From JBGTLW01 sp041743835 (GTDB lineage: Bacteria > Planctomycetota > Phycisphaerae > Phycisphaerales > Phycisphaeraceae), in contig JBGTLW010000258.1 in assembly GCA_041743835.1 (NCBI GenBank), positions 1-18,700 on the forward strand: DNA of 18,700 bases, given 5' to 3'. The notes below the pieces were generated by a model that worked only from the letters and a program-made list of their open reading frames with translations, did no database searches and was not told the origin of the DNA. Of the stretch, positions 12,584 through 18,700 are shown piece after piece (the first letter of the stretch is position 1; each line of letters starts with the position of its first letter). The position numbers and the translations under genes were made by a program.

Positions 12584-14383
12584 TTACATCCGCTCGACCA
12601 CACCGATGCCAAGCAAGCCAAGGCCACGCTCCAGCACACGCGATACCAACATGCAAAGCGCCAGGCGTGTCTGACGTGTGGCGTCGTCCTCGGCCCGCAG
12701 CACGGGGCAATGCTCGAAGAAGCGGTGATAACGCGTCGCCAGTTCATACAGATACGAACACATCCGGTGCGGCTCCAGGCTGTCCGCCACCGAGCGCACC
12801 ACCTGCGGGAACTGCACCAGTTGCAACACCAACTGACGCTCCGCATCGTGCGTCAACACAATCCCCCCGGACGACGCAGCGCCCCCACCCCCCCCAAAGC
12901 CGAGGGACTGCCGTCCCTCGGTTTCCCCAAACCCGCTCTCTTCCGCCTTACGAAAGATCGATTTCACCCGCACATAACTATAAATCATGTATGGCGCGGT
13001 GTTGCCCTCTAACGCGAGCATCCGATCCCAGTCGAAGATGTAGTCCTTCACCCGGTCGCTGGACAGGTCGGCGTACTTCAGCGCACCAAGCCCGACCACC
13101 CGCGCGACCTGACGCTTCTCATCCTCCGCCAGGTCGGGGTTCTTTGCTTCGATCGCCGCGGCGGCACGCTGCTCGGCCTCATCAATCAGGTCGATCAGCC
13201 TCACCGTGTCGCCCGACCGGGTCTTGAACATCTTCTTGTCCGGGCCTAAAACCGAACCAAACCCCACAAACTCAAGCCGGACCGAAGGGTCGATCCACCC
13301 CGCCTGACGCAGCACCGCGGAGAACATCTCCACGTGCTGACGCTGGGGCAGGCCGATGACATAGATCAGTCGCGTCGCGCCAAGCTCATGGACACGGTAC
13401 ATCGCCGCAGCCAGATCGGTCGTGGCGTACAGGTAGCCGCCGTCGGTCTTCTGCACGATCATGGGTAGTGGCTCGCCATCCTTGCCCGCAAAGCCCGGCG
13501 GAAACACCACGTTAGCGCCCTGGCTTTCTTGCAATATCTCCTCCCGCCGCAGCCGATCCACGATGCCCGCAAGCCGATCGTTGTAGAAACTTTCGCCCCG
13601 GATATCGTCGGGTGTCAGCAGCACGTTCATCCGCTCGTACACCGTCTGGAAGTAGTGCTTGGAATCCTCCACCAGCGCAGCCCAGACCGCGCGGGTCTGC
13701 GCATCTCCGCTCTGGAGCATCACCACACGCTGCCGCGCGCGCTCGGCAAAGTCCGGCTCGGCGTCGAACCGCTGCTTCCCCGCCTTGTACAACGCGGTGA
13801 GCTCGCCCGGCGACCCGCCGCTGTGCGGGTCATACCCCGTGTCCAGCAGGTGCTCGATGAGCATGCCAAACTGTGTGCCCCAGTCGCCGACGTGGTTCTG
13901 CCGGATGACCTCGTAGCCCAGGAACCCCAGCGTCCGCGCGATCGCGTCGCCGATGATCGTCGAGCGCAGGTGGCCGACGTGCATCTCCTTGGCGACGTTC
14001 GGGGCCGAGTAATCGACCACCACGCGCTGCCCGCTGCCGATGGTGTCCACACCCAGACGGTCGTCTGCCAACATGCTTGCCGCATGTTCGCCGAGCACCT
14101 TGTCGGTCAGCGTGAGGTTGATGAAGCCCGGCCCGGCGATCGCGGCGGGTTCAGCAAGCAGGCCGTCGGCCGTCCCCAGCGCAGCGACGATCTGCTTTGC
14201 CAGGTCGTGCGGCTTAGCCCCCAGGCGCTTGGCGAGCCCCATCGCCAGATTCGCCTGGTAATGCCCGAACTTCGGGTTTGTGGCCGGGGTCACCAGCGGG
14301 TCGGCATCGGCGCAGGCCTCGCCCATCGCAGCGACCACAGCCTTGCGCAACGCGTCTTCGATCTGTGTCTGTAACTCGGTCAT
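12584..14383 (-). CDS. argS: Arginyl-tRNA synthetase with an in-frame palindrome insertion
   Basis: A 599-residue class I synthetase that charges tRNA-Arg with arginine. The N-terminal Add-1 domain covers ~1-110. The Rossmann fold begins VVVDYSAPNVAKEMHVGHLRS, with the HIGH-type motif HVGH at 135-138. QFGMLIEHL and TTDLAAAMYR are typical, and the second signature is the degenerate KMFKTRSGDT (384-393), as usual for ArgRS lacking KMSK. The anticodon-binding DALR domain (from ~460, NTAPYMIYSYVRVKSIFRKAEE) ends with the family's terminal VERM. Between ~484 and 507 the conserved helix is followed by a Gly-rich segment that includes the translation of a dispersed palindrome (12898-12922). The reading frame is intact, so the protein should be functional. 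ATG 14383 is preferred; a TTG six nt upstream is possible. There is no evident Shine-Dalgarno. It is divergent from msrB. Confidence 0.95.
   Translation of the reverse strand: MTELQTQIEDALRKAVVAAMGEACADADPLVTPATNPKFGHYQANLAMGLAKRLGAKPHDLAKQIVAALGTADGLLAEPAAIAGPGFINLTLTDKVLGEHAASMLADDRLGVDTIGSGQRVVVDYSAPNVAKEMHVGHLRSTIIGDAIARTLGFLGYEVIRQNHVGDWGTQFGMLIEHLLDTGYDPHSGGSPGELTALYKAGKQRFDAEPDFAERARQRVVMLQSGDAQTRAVWAALVEDSKHYFQTVYERMNVLLTPDDIRGESFYNDRLAGIVDRLRREEILQESQGANVVFPPGFAGKDGEPLPMIVQKTDGGYLYATTDLAAAMYRVHELGATRLIYVIGLPQRQHVEMFSAVLRQAGWIDPSVRLEFVGFGSVLGPDKKMFKTRSGDTVRLIDLIDEAEQRAAAAIEAKNPDLAEDEKRQVARVVGLGALKYADLSSDRVKDYIFDWDRMLALEGNTAPYMIYSYVRVKSIFRKAEESGFGETEGRQSLGFGGGGGAASSGGIVLTHDAERQLVLQLVQFPQVVRSVADSLEPHRMCSYLYELATRYHRFFEHCPVLRAEDDATRQTRLALCMLVSRVLERGLGLLGIGVVERM
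12898..12922. repeat. Dispersed palindrome variant inside argS
   Basis: Arms AGCCGAGGGAC and GTCCCTCGG(TT) surround loop TGCC. Compared with the intergenic copies, the loop-closing A:T pair is C:G, changed on both sides so pairing is kept. On the argS strand it codes for TEGRQSLGF (residues 488-496), followed by a run of five glycines. Confidence 0.85.
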
Positions 14384-14403
14384 GAGCAAAGCATGCTAAC
14401 GGA

Positions 14404-14433
14404 TCGACCCGGACTCGGCACGTGGAATACAAT
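14404..14433 (+). promoter_or_regulatory. Candidate promoter for msrB
   Basis: TCGACC (14404-14409), an 18-nt spacer and TACAAT (14428-14433) preceded by TGGAA. A start near 14440 would leave a ~35-nt leader before the ATG pair at 14474, which fits the chosen msrB start. Confidence 0.3.
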
Positions 14434-14473
14434 GAACCCCCGGCCCGTTAACGCCACCGGGACAGAACCGCCC

Positions 14474-15121
14474 ATGATGCACAAACCCCCCGCCGCCGCG
14501 ATCATCGTCTGCCTGGCCAGTATGCTGGCGTCCTGCGACGTCGGCACGCCGGGCCACGCGACTCCCCCACCCGACGCCCCGCGCCCCGCGCCAAGCGTCA
14601 GCGACACCCACCCCACCGCTACTCCACAGAAAGCAGGCCCAATGGTCCAGGTCTCCGTGTTCAACAAGGCTGGCGAATTGGTCGGGCCGATCGACGTGCC
14701 CGCGGTGGTGAAGACCGACGAGCAGTGGAAGCAAGAACTCACGCCCGAGCAGTTCCGCATCCTCCGCAAGGATGGCACCGAAGCGCCGTTCTGCGGGACG
14801 CTGCTCGATAATAAGAAGCAAGGCGTTTACACCTGTGCCGGCTGCAAACTGCCACTGTTTACATCCGAGACCAAGTTCCAGTCCGGCACGGGCTGGCCCA
14901 GCTTCTACGCGCCGATCGCGGGCCCCAACATCACCGAGATCGTGGACCGGTCGCACGGCATGGTCCGCACCGAGATCGAATGCGCCCGCTGCGGCGGACA
15001 CCTCGGCCACGTCTTCGACGACGGCCCACGCCCCACCGGCCTCCGCTACTGCCTCAACAGCGAATCGCTGGGGTTTACGGCGATTGAAGAGGTTGCCTCA
15101 CTCGCGGAAGTTGGGGAGTGA
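14474..15121 (+). CDS. msrB: Peptide methionine-(R)-S-oxide reductase MsrB, lipoprotein form
   Basis: A 215-residue protein: a lipoprotein signal with lipobox LASC (C21), a ~55-residue Pro/Thr-rich spacer, then a complete MsrB domain (~84-205). The zinc site is CAGC (121-124) plus CARC (170-173). SGTGWPSF (137-144), GMVRTEI, GGHLGHVFDDGP and the catalytic RYCLNS (C193) are all present; C107 in APFCG is a possible resolving cysteine. MsrB reduces the R-isomer of methionine sulfoxide; a lipid anchor places it outside the cytoplasm, where it would repair oxidised envelope proteins and need a periplasmic thiol donor. The start at the double ATG 14474/14477 puts the signal peptide at the N-terminus; in-frame upstream starts (14432, 14393) would bury it. 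It is divergent from argS and convergent with arsM. Confidence 0.93.
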   Translation: MMHKPPAAAIIVCLASMLASCDVGTPGHATPPPDAPRPAPSVSDTHPTATPQKAGPMVQVSVFNKAGELVGPIDVPAVVKTDEQWKQELTPEQFRILRKDGTEAPFCGTLLDNKKQGVYTCAGCKLPLFTSETKFQSGTGWPSFYAPIAGPNITEIVDRSHGMVRTEIECARCGGHLGHVFDDGPRPTGLRYCLNSESLGFTAIEEVASLAEVGE

Positions 15122-15148
15122 TTGGATTTATCGAAGTTTGAAGAGAAG

Positions 15149-15175
15149 AGCCGAGGGATGGCAATCCCTCGGCTT
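15149..15175. repeat. Dispersed palindrome, copy between convergent msrB and arsM
   Basis: Intact AGCCGAGGGAT / ATCCCTCGGCT arms, loop GGCA, then T. It lies 27 nt after the msrB stop and 27 nt from the arsM stop, so it may end both transcripts; T-tracts are short on both sides. Confidence 0.88.
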
Positions 15176-15202
15176 TGCGCACGGGGACACATCAACAACA
15201 CG

Positions 15203-16195
15203 TCAGCGTTTTACGAGGATGTCCATGCTGGCGAGGTAATCCGCGGGGGTCGTGCCGGCGGGAAGCGCCGCCTTGATGTTGGCATACAACTCATCGCCGA
15301 AGCTCTCAAGGGCAGCGATGTACTGCGGCTTGCCAGCCATGTGCTCCAGCGTCAGGCCAGCATCCGCAATCATCGCACGGTAGTCATCAGCCAGCACCGC
15401 GCCGGACACGCAACCCACCAGCGCCTCAACCATCTCCAGCACACCCTCGGGCAACGGCCGAAGCAGCACGATGTCCGACACCGCCGCGATGCCGCCCGGC
15501 CGAAGCACACGGGCGATCTCGCGCCAGACCTGCGCCTTCTCGGGGCTGAGGTTGATGACACAGTTGGAGATAACCACATCGACGGTGGCGTCGGCGACCG
15601 GCAGGTGCTCGATCTCGCCGAGGCGGAACTCGACGTTGCTCAGCCCGGTGGTCTTCTGATAATGGGCGATGTTGTTTCGGGCCTTGGTGAGCATCGCGGG
15701 GGTCATGTCGATGCCGATGACCCGGCCGGTGTCCCCGACCTTCGGCCCCGCGAGGAAGCAATCGAACCCGCCACCCGACCCCAAGTCGATGACGGTCTGC
15801 CCGGGCTTGAGGCCAGCGATCGCGCCGGGGTTGCCACAGGACAGGCCCATGTTCGCGCCCTCGGGCAGGCTGGCGAGCTCGTCGGGTGTGTAGCCGAGTT
15901 GCTCGGCAAGGTTGTCGTTGGTGACCGGGCCGTGCCGATGCCCGCCGCAGCACCCGCCGGTCGCCGCCCCGAGCGAGCCGGTGTTGGCCACGGTTTCATA
16001 CCCCATCGCCACACGCTCACGCACCGAGTGGGCGTCTTTTGCTTGGACAGTTCCGGGGGCGGTTCCCTGGGTGGTTCCGGGGGCGGGGGTTGTTCCGGGG
16101 GTGCAGCAGCCTGATGTGGCACCGGGTGTGGGTGTGCAGCAGGCGGAGGCAACAGGCAGCGTGGCGGATGATTGATTGGCTGTGGCGTGGCTCAT
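15203..16195 (-). CDS. arsM: Arsenite S-adenosylmethionine methyltransferase
   Basis: A 330-residue ArsM-type methyltransferase. The SAM site is TVIDLGSGGGFDCFLA (134-149) and GIDMTPAML. The arsenic-binding cysteines of the family are present as C120 (GLSCGNPGA), C212 (SNCVINLS) and C262 (VGCVSGA), with an additional CC pair at 82-83 (GGCCGGHRHG). ArsM methylates arsenite stepwise to mono- and dimethylated species, a detoxification step in the cytoplasm. Unusually the N-terminus (1-50) carries two more cysteine pairs, ACCTP and GCCTP, in a Pro/Gly/Thr-rich stretch encoded by GTTCCGGGGG-type repeats. The start is secure: GAGGAA is 5 nt before ATG 16195; a longer open frame upstream only translates a palindrome. 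No arsR, arsC or arsenite pump is nearby in this window. fliA, upstream, is cut off by a strong terminator. Confidence 0.92.
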   Translation of the reverse strand: MSHATANQSSATLPVASACCTPTPGATSGCCTPGTTPAPGTTQGTAPGTVQAKDAHSVRERVAMGYETVANTGSLGAATGGCCGGHRHGPVTNDNLAEQLGYTPDELASLPEGANMGLSCGNPGAIAGLKPGQTVIDLGSGGGFDCFLAGPKVGDTGRVIGIDMTPAMLTKARNNIAHYQKTTGLSNVEFRLGEIEHLPVADATVDVVISNCVINLSPEKAQVWREIARVLRPGGIAAVSDIVLLRPLPEGVLEMVEALVGCVSGAVLADDYRAMIADAGLTLEHMAGKPQYIAALESFGDELYANIKAALPAGTTPADYLASMDILVKR

Positions 16196-16265
16196 GGTTA
16201 TTCCTCGATGTGAGTTGGGGTGGATCGGACTTGCGGGATCATAGTCCGGAGCCGGGAGTGGCACT

Positions 16266-16297
16266 AAAAAAAGCCGAGGGATTGCCATCCCTCGGCT
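16266..16297 (-). terminator. Intrinsic terminator of fliA built from a dispersed palindrome
   Basis: Reading the minus strand after the fliA stop (16350), an 11-bp perfect stem (AGCCGAGGGAT / ATCCCTCGGCT, loop GGCA on this strand) is followed at once by seven T's (16272-16266). That is a canonical Rho-independent terminator. It is a copy of the palindrome seen at four other sites. An A-rich flank on the other side (16301-16305) gives fewer T's in the plus direction. Confidence 0.85.
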
Positions 16298-16349
16298 CCG
16301 AAAAACCACCGCGACACCGAAGCGTCAGCGGCTGTATATATGCTTACGA

Positions 16350-17180
16350 TTACTCGACTTGCGCAGCCATCTCTTTGCTGCGGTGGGCCATCTGGGCCTT
16401 GAGGCGGGCGAGGATCGACGAGTGCATCTGGCTGACGCGGGACTCGGAGAGGTCCAGCGTCGTGCCGATCTCTTTCATCGTCATCTCTTCATAGTAGTAG
16501 AGGATGATGATCAGGCGCTCGGCCCGGGACAGGCCCTTGGTGATCAGGTCCTTGAGGTCGCGCTTCTGCACCTGCGTGAGCGGGTTGACCTGACGCACAT
16601 CCTTGAGCACATCGATCTCGCGCACATCCTTGTTCGAGTCGGTCTCAAACCACTTGCGGGACAGCGACACGGTCTGGGTTGCGCCGGCATCCTTGCGGAT
16701 CTTGGAGAACTCTTCCTCATCCACACCGAGCTGCTCGCGGATCTCGTCGTCGGTGGGGTTGCGGCCCATCGTCATCGCGAGTGACTTGCGGGCCTTCTCC
16801 ACCTGGCTCGAGCGCGACCGCACGAGCCGTGGCACCCAGTCCATCGACCGCAGCTCGTCGAGGATCGCCCCGCGGATGCGCGTCGCGCAGTAGGTTTCAA
16901 ACTTCACGCCACGGTCGAGGTCAAAGCCGTTGATCGCATCGACCAGGCCAAAGAGTCCGGCCGACATGAGGTCGTCCAGGTCCACCTCGTCGGGCAGCTT
17001 GGTGTGGATGCGCTCGGCGTTGTAGCGCACCAGTTGCAGGTAATACTCGATGAGCTGGTTGCGGACCAACTCGGACGGGTTCTTCTTGTATTGAATCCAC
17101 GCCTTGCGGATCTCGTCTTCCTGCGCTTGGGTGGGTTTGACGCGGGGCTTGGGTCTTGTGGCGTGCCTGGTTCTTGCCAT
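16350..17180 (-). CDS. fliA: RNA polymerase sigma factor, FliA/WhiG (sigma-28) family
   Basis: A 276-residue sigma factor. Region 2 (~38-112) includes RNQLIEYYLQLVRYNAERIH and DLDDLMSAGLFGLVDAINGFD and ends in the FliA/WhiG hallmark GAILDELRSMDWVPR. Region 3 spans ~118-190 (ARKSLAMTMGRNPTDDEI) and region 4 ~215-272 (LSRAERLIIILYYYEEMTMKEIG, then SESRVSQMHSSILARLK, the -35 recognition helix). It directs RNA polymerase to late flagellar and chemotaxis promoters and is normally held by the anti-sigma FlgM, not seen here. A basic N-terminal extension of ~20 residues is present. The start is secure, with AAGGAGA 9 nt upstream. Order flhG, small membrane protein, fliA matches the usual flhF-flhG-fliA flagellar regulatory cluster, and a palindrome-based terminator ends it. 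Confidence 0.94.
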   Translation of the reverse strand: MARTRHATRPKPRVKPTQAQEDEIRKAWIQYKKNPSELVRNQLIEYYLQLVRYNAERIHTKLPDEVDLDDLMSAGLFGLVDAINGFDLDRGVKFETYCATRIRGAILDELRSMDWVPRLVRSRSSQVEKARKSLAMTMGRNPTDDEIREQLGVDEEEFSKIRKDAGATQTVSLSRKWFETDSNKDVREIDVLKDVRQVNPLTQVQKRDLKDLITKGLSRAERLIIILYYYEEMTMKEIGTTLDLSESRVSQMHSSILARLKAQMAHRSKEMAAQVE

Positions 17181-17260
17181 GATCGTCGTCTCCTTGACGG
17201 GCCCGGGCCGGGGCTTGGTGCCGGGCCTTGAGCATGAGTGGAAGTGCGCGTCGGCTCAGC

Positions 17261-17274
17261 CGCCGCTTGCGGCG
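17261..17274. repeat. Short perfect palindrome behind the small membrane-protein gene
   Basis: CGCCGC and GCGGCG arms around TT, directly after the stop of the 105-aa gene (17276). No T-run follows. It could slow or partly stop transcription into fliA, but such GC palindromes can arise by chance. Confidence 0.4.
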
Positions 17275-17275
17275 T

Positions 17276-17593
17276 TTATGCCGCGGTGTTCGCTCCTTCG
17301 CGAGAAGTTGCAGGCCTGTCGCTTGGGTTGCTTGCTTCGGACCCGGGCTGGCCGGGGATCGGGTTGTCGCGTTTGTGCTGCTCGATGTGCTGGTCGATGG
17401 TGTGCTGGAGCACCGCGCCGATGACCGTGCCGATCGCAAAGCAGCCGACCATGACGAGCATGGCGCGGAGGAGGATGGCGGTGAGGTCGTTGCCCGCGGC
17501 GATGCCCACGACAATGCTCCCGGCAAAGCCGACGAGCGCGAAGCAGGTTGCGATCACACGGGAAGGAATGGTGCAGTCCTTTGCGTTGCCCAC
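17276..17593 (-). CDS. Small membrane protein between flhG and fliA (hypothetical)
   Basis: A 105-residue protein of no family I can name. Two hydrophobic helices are evident: ~12-35 (VIATCFALVGFAGSIVVGIA) and ~40-64 (AILLRAMLVMVGCFAIGTVIG), followed by a charged cytoplasmic-type tail with HTIDQHIEQHKRDN and a disordered Ser/Pro/Ala end. The start is a GTG at 17591-17593 with no good ribosome-binding site; an internal GTG at 17557 is a less likely alternative. A candidate promoter lies about 60 nt upstream. Position between flhG and fliA on the same strand, 95 nt before fliA, suggests a role in flagellar assembly or its regulation at the membrane, but that is inference from location only. Confidence 0.7.
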   Translation of the reverse strand: MGNAKDCTIPSRVIATCFALVGFAGSIVVGIAAGNDLTAILLRAMLVMVGCFAIGTVIGAVLQHTIDQHIEQHKRDNPIPGQPGSEASNPSDRPATSREGANTAA

Positions 17594-17653
17594 GACCGGG
17601 CATGAATTGTCAAGTGTCCCTGAGCGTCACGCCGATCCATCAGCGTGATACGG

Positions 17654-17681
17654 ATTCTACCGTTTCGCGCGGCGCTGTGAA
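17654..17681 (-). promoter_or_regulatory. Candidate sigma-70 promoter upstream of the small gene and fliA
   Basis: On the minus strand TTCACA (17681-17676, five of six to TTGACA), a 16-nt spacer and TAGAAT (17659-17654, five of six to TATAAT). Transcription would begin near 17647 and run through a 6-bp stem (TCACGC / GCGTGA, 17627-17648) into the 105-aa gene and fliA. This would let fliA be expressed apart from flhG. Confidence 0.45.
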
Positions 17682-17700
17682 GGGGGTATTGTCAACAATT

Positions 17701-17747
17701 AAAAAAAAACTTTAGTCTTTTTTAAGCGCCGTGTTCAGAATCGGCGC
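17701..17747 (-). terminator. Possible terminator after flhG
   Basis: On the minus strand after the flhG stop (17806) comes a GCGCCG / CGGCGC stem (17726-17747, 10-nt loop), then an A6 stretch that can pair with a following T9 run (17709-17701). The T-run is not directly adjacent to the GC stem, so efficiency is doubtful. The stretch is conspicuously AT-rich for this DNA. Confidence 0.4.
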
Positions 17748-17805
17748 CGAACCCCGCGAAACACCCTAGCTGCAAGACACCACGCCACCGTATTAGCGGA
17801 CCCAC

Positions 17806-18700
17806 TCACCGCGAGAGCCACGAAGAAACCCGACGAAACAGGCCCGCCCCGCCGCCGCCCCGCCGCTCCACCGGGTGACGGTCCATGCGGTGCGCGAGCT
17901 GGTCCACGCAAGAAGCCGCGGCACACGCGGGGAACTCCAGCAGATAAGGCTTGCGACGCCGCACACCCTGCATCACACGCGGGTCCTGCACGATGTGACC
18001 CGCGTAGCTGAGCTTCATGCTGAGGAACCGCTGACACACCGCGGCGATCCGCGCAAAAACTGCGCGGCCCTCCGCGTCATCTCGAACCATGTTCACGAGT
18101 AGCCGCACGTCAGCGTCCGGAGACTGGCGCGACAGCGTCTTGATGAGCGCGTAAGCATCGGCAATCGCGGTCGGTTCCGATGTCGTGACCACCAGCACCT
18201 GATCCACAGCGCCAAGAAAGCCCAGCACGTTTGGCCCGACGCCCGCGCCGGTGTCGATCAGCATGATGTCGGCCCGCTGCTCCAATGTCTGAAGCTGACG
18301 CAGCAGGGCCGCACGATCCACCGAGCCGAGGTTCGCCATCTGCGCCAAACCAGACGCGCCGGGGACCAGCTTGAAACCGCCGGGGGCATCAAGCAGCGCC
18401 GACTCGATCGGCATGCGCCCGGCGACCACGTGCGCCAGGCTGCCCGAGGGCAGGATGTTGCACATGACATCCGCGTTGGCGCACCCGAGGTCCGCGTCGA
18501 GCAATATGACCCGACGGCCCATCTGCGCAAGCCTGGCGGCGAGGTTCACCGCGACCGATGTCTTGCCCACGCCGCCTTTGCCGCTGGCGATGGCGATGGA
18601 ACGCGCGAGGCGGATGGGCGGGGCGTCGGGGTACGCGGGCCTCGGCCCGGCCCCGGCTCCGATCGGGGCATCGGTGTCGGGCTCCGCAGCCGCTTCCGCG
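17806..18700 (-). CDS. flhG: FlhG/MinD-like ATPase, 3' part (5' end beyond window)
   Basis: At least 298 residues of a ParA/MinD-family ATPase; the start lies past the right edge. The first ~35 visible residues are Ala/Pro-rich. Then comes the deviant Walker A SGKGGVGKTS, VILLDADLGCANADVMCNIL (Walker A' region), and IMLIDTGAGVGPNVLGF (Walker B with the catalytic-type DTGAG). GASGLAQMANL is characteristic of FlhG/FleN. FlhG counts or positions flagella with the GTPase FlhF and can restrain the flagellar master regulator. The C-terminus ends GLFRRVSSWLSR, a plausible amphipathic membrane-targeting helix like that of MinD. The frame has no nearer plausible start: GTG 18570 falls inside the Walker A motif. 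The fliA gene downstream supports a flagellar rather than a cell-division role. Confidence 0.85.
   Translation of the reverse strand, partial: AEAAAEPDTDAPIGAGAGPRPAYPDAPPIRLARSIAIASGKGGVGKTSVAVNLAARLAQMGRRVILLDADLGCANADVMCNILPSGSLAHVVAGRMPIESALLDAPGGFKLVPGASGLAQMANLGSVDRAALLRQLQTLEQRADIMLIDTGAGVGPNVLGFLGAVDQVLVVTTSEPTAIADAYALIKTLSRQSPDADVRLLVNMVRDDAEGRAVFARIAAVCQRFLSMKLSYAGHIVQDPRVMQGVRRRKPYLLEFPACAAASCVDQLAHRMDRHPVERRGGGGAGLFRRVSSWLSR

Noticed and set aside
13529..14374. 281-codon plus-strand frame opposite argS
   Set aside because: It is antisense to the highly conserved HIGH-motif region of argS and has no family features.
15122..16114. 330-codon plus-strand frame opposite arsM
   Set aside because: It starts at the palindrome and runs antisense to an intact ArsM; Gly/Arg-rich composition indicates a shadow.
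908..16297. CRISPR array or insertion-sequence ends
   Set aside because: The repeats are palindromic, widely separated and lack spacers; no cas or transposase gene is present.
17690..17700. TTGACA-like box at the AT-rich spot as a promoter for the small gene
   Set aside because: No acceptable -10 lies 16-18 nt downstream; the TTCACA/TAGAAT pair nearby fits better.

Overview
The window looks like chromosome from a high-GC planctomycete, most likely class Phycisphaerae. Supporting this are a PEP-CTERM surface protein next to a prepilin-type protein, a XylR-like (sugar-binding + AraC) regulator, a plant-CslA-like family 2 glycosyltransferase, lipoproteins with planctomycete-style low-complexity linkers, a flagellar FlhG/FliA module, and many short palindromes scattered between genes. 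The taxonomic call is inference from gene content; no rRNA is present.

Layout. 1-433 is the 5' part of a uroporphyrinogen-III methyltransferase (minus strand, runs off the left edge). 518-883 is a PilZ protein, separated by a large inverted repeat from a convergent HIT-family nucleotide hydrolase/phosphorylase (1016-1561). 1655-4678 is a divergent surface-protein locus: a PEP-CTERM protein and a prepilin-like protein overlap by 4 nt, and facing away from them is a XylR-like regulator. After a tRNA-His come, all on the minus strand and read from right to left, a TolB-like propeller lipoprotein, an LpoB/CsgG-like lipoprotein, a 100-aa conserved-looking small protein, a Xer-type tyrosine recombinase and an aldo/keto reductase of the Gpr/YghZ type (9869 down to 4875). 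10220-11803 is a membrane glycosyltransferase. 11849-14383 holds a DUF1802 protein and argS (minus), with a striking long inverted repeat between them. 14474-16195 holds a lipoprotein-type MsrB and a convergent arsenite methyltransferase. 16350-18700 is flagellar regulation: FliA-type sigma factor, a small membrane protein and FlhG (cut by the right edge).

The most notable non-genic signal is a family of 26-bp palindromes (arms AGCCGAGGGAT / ATCCCTCGGCT around a 4-nt loop). I see five copies or variants in 18.7 kb. One acts as a textbook intrinsic terminator behind fliA, one sits between convergent genes, and one variant lies in frame inside argS, where it adds residues to a linker of arginyl-tRNA synthetase. 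This is reminiscent of the Rickettsia palindromic elements that insert into coding genes. Other repeats are a 46-bp-arm inverted repeat between argS and the DUF1802 gene, a 30-bp-arm one after the PilZ gene, a 12-bp-arm one after xerC, and a GTTCCGGGGG-type low-complexity module that codes for linkers or tails in three unrelated proteins.

I do not see a complete new defence or biosynthetic system. The best leads for something undescribed are the protein-coding palindrome in argS, the two-state inverted repeat at 12460-12573, and the small unnamed proteins at 7217-7519 and 17276-17593.
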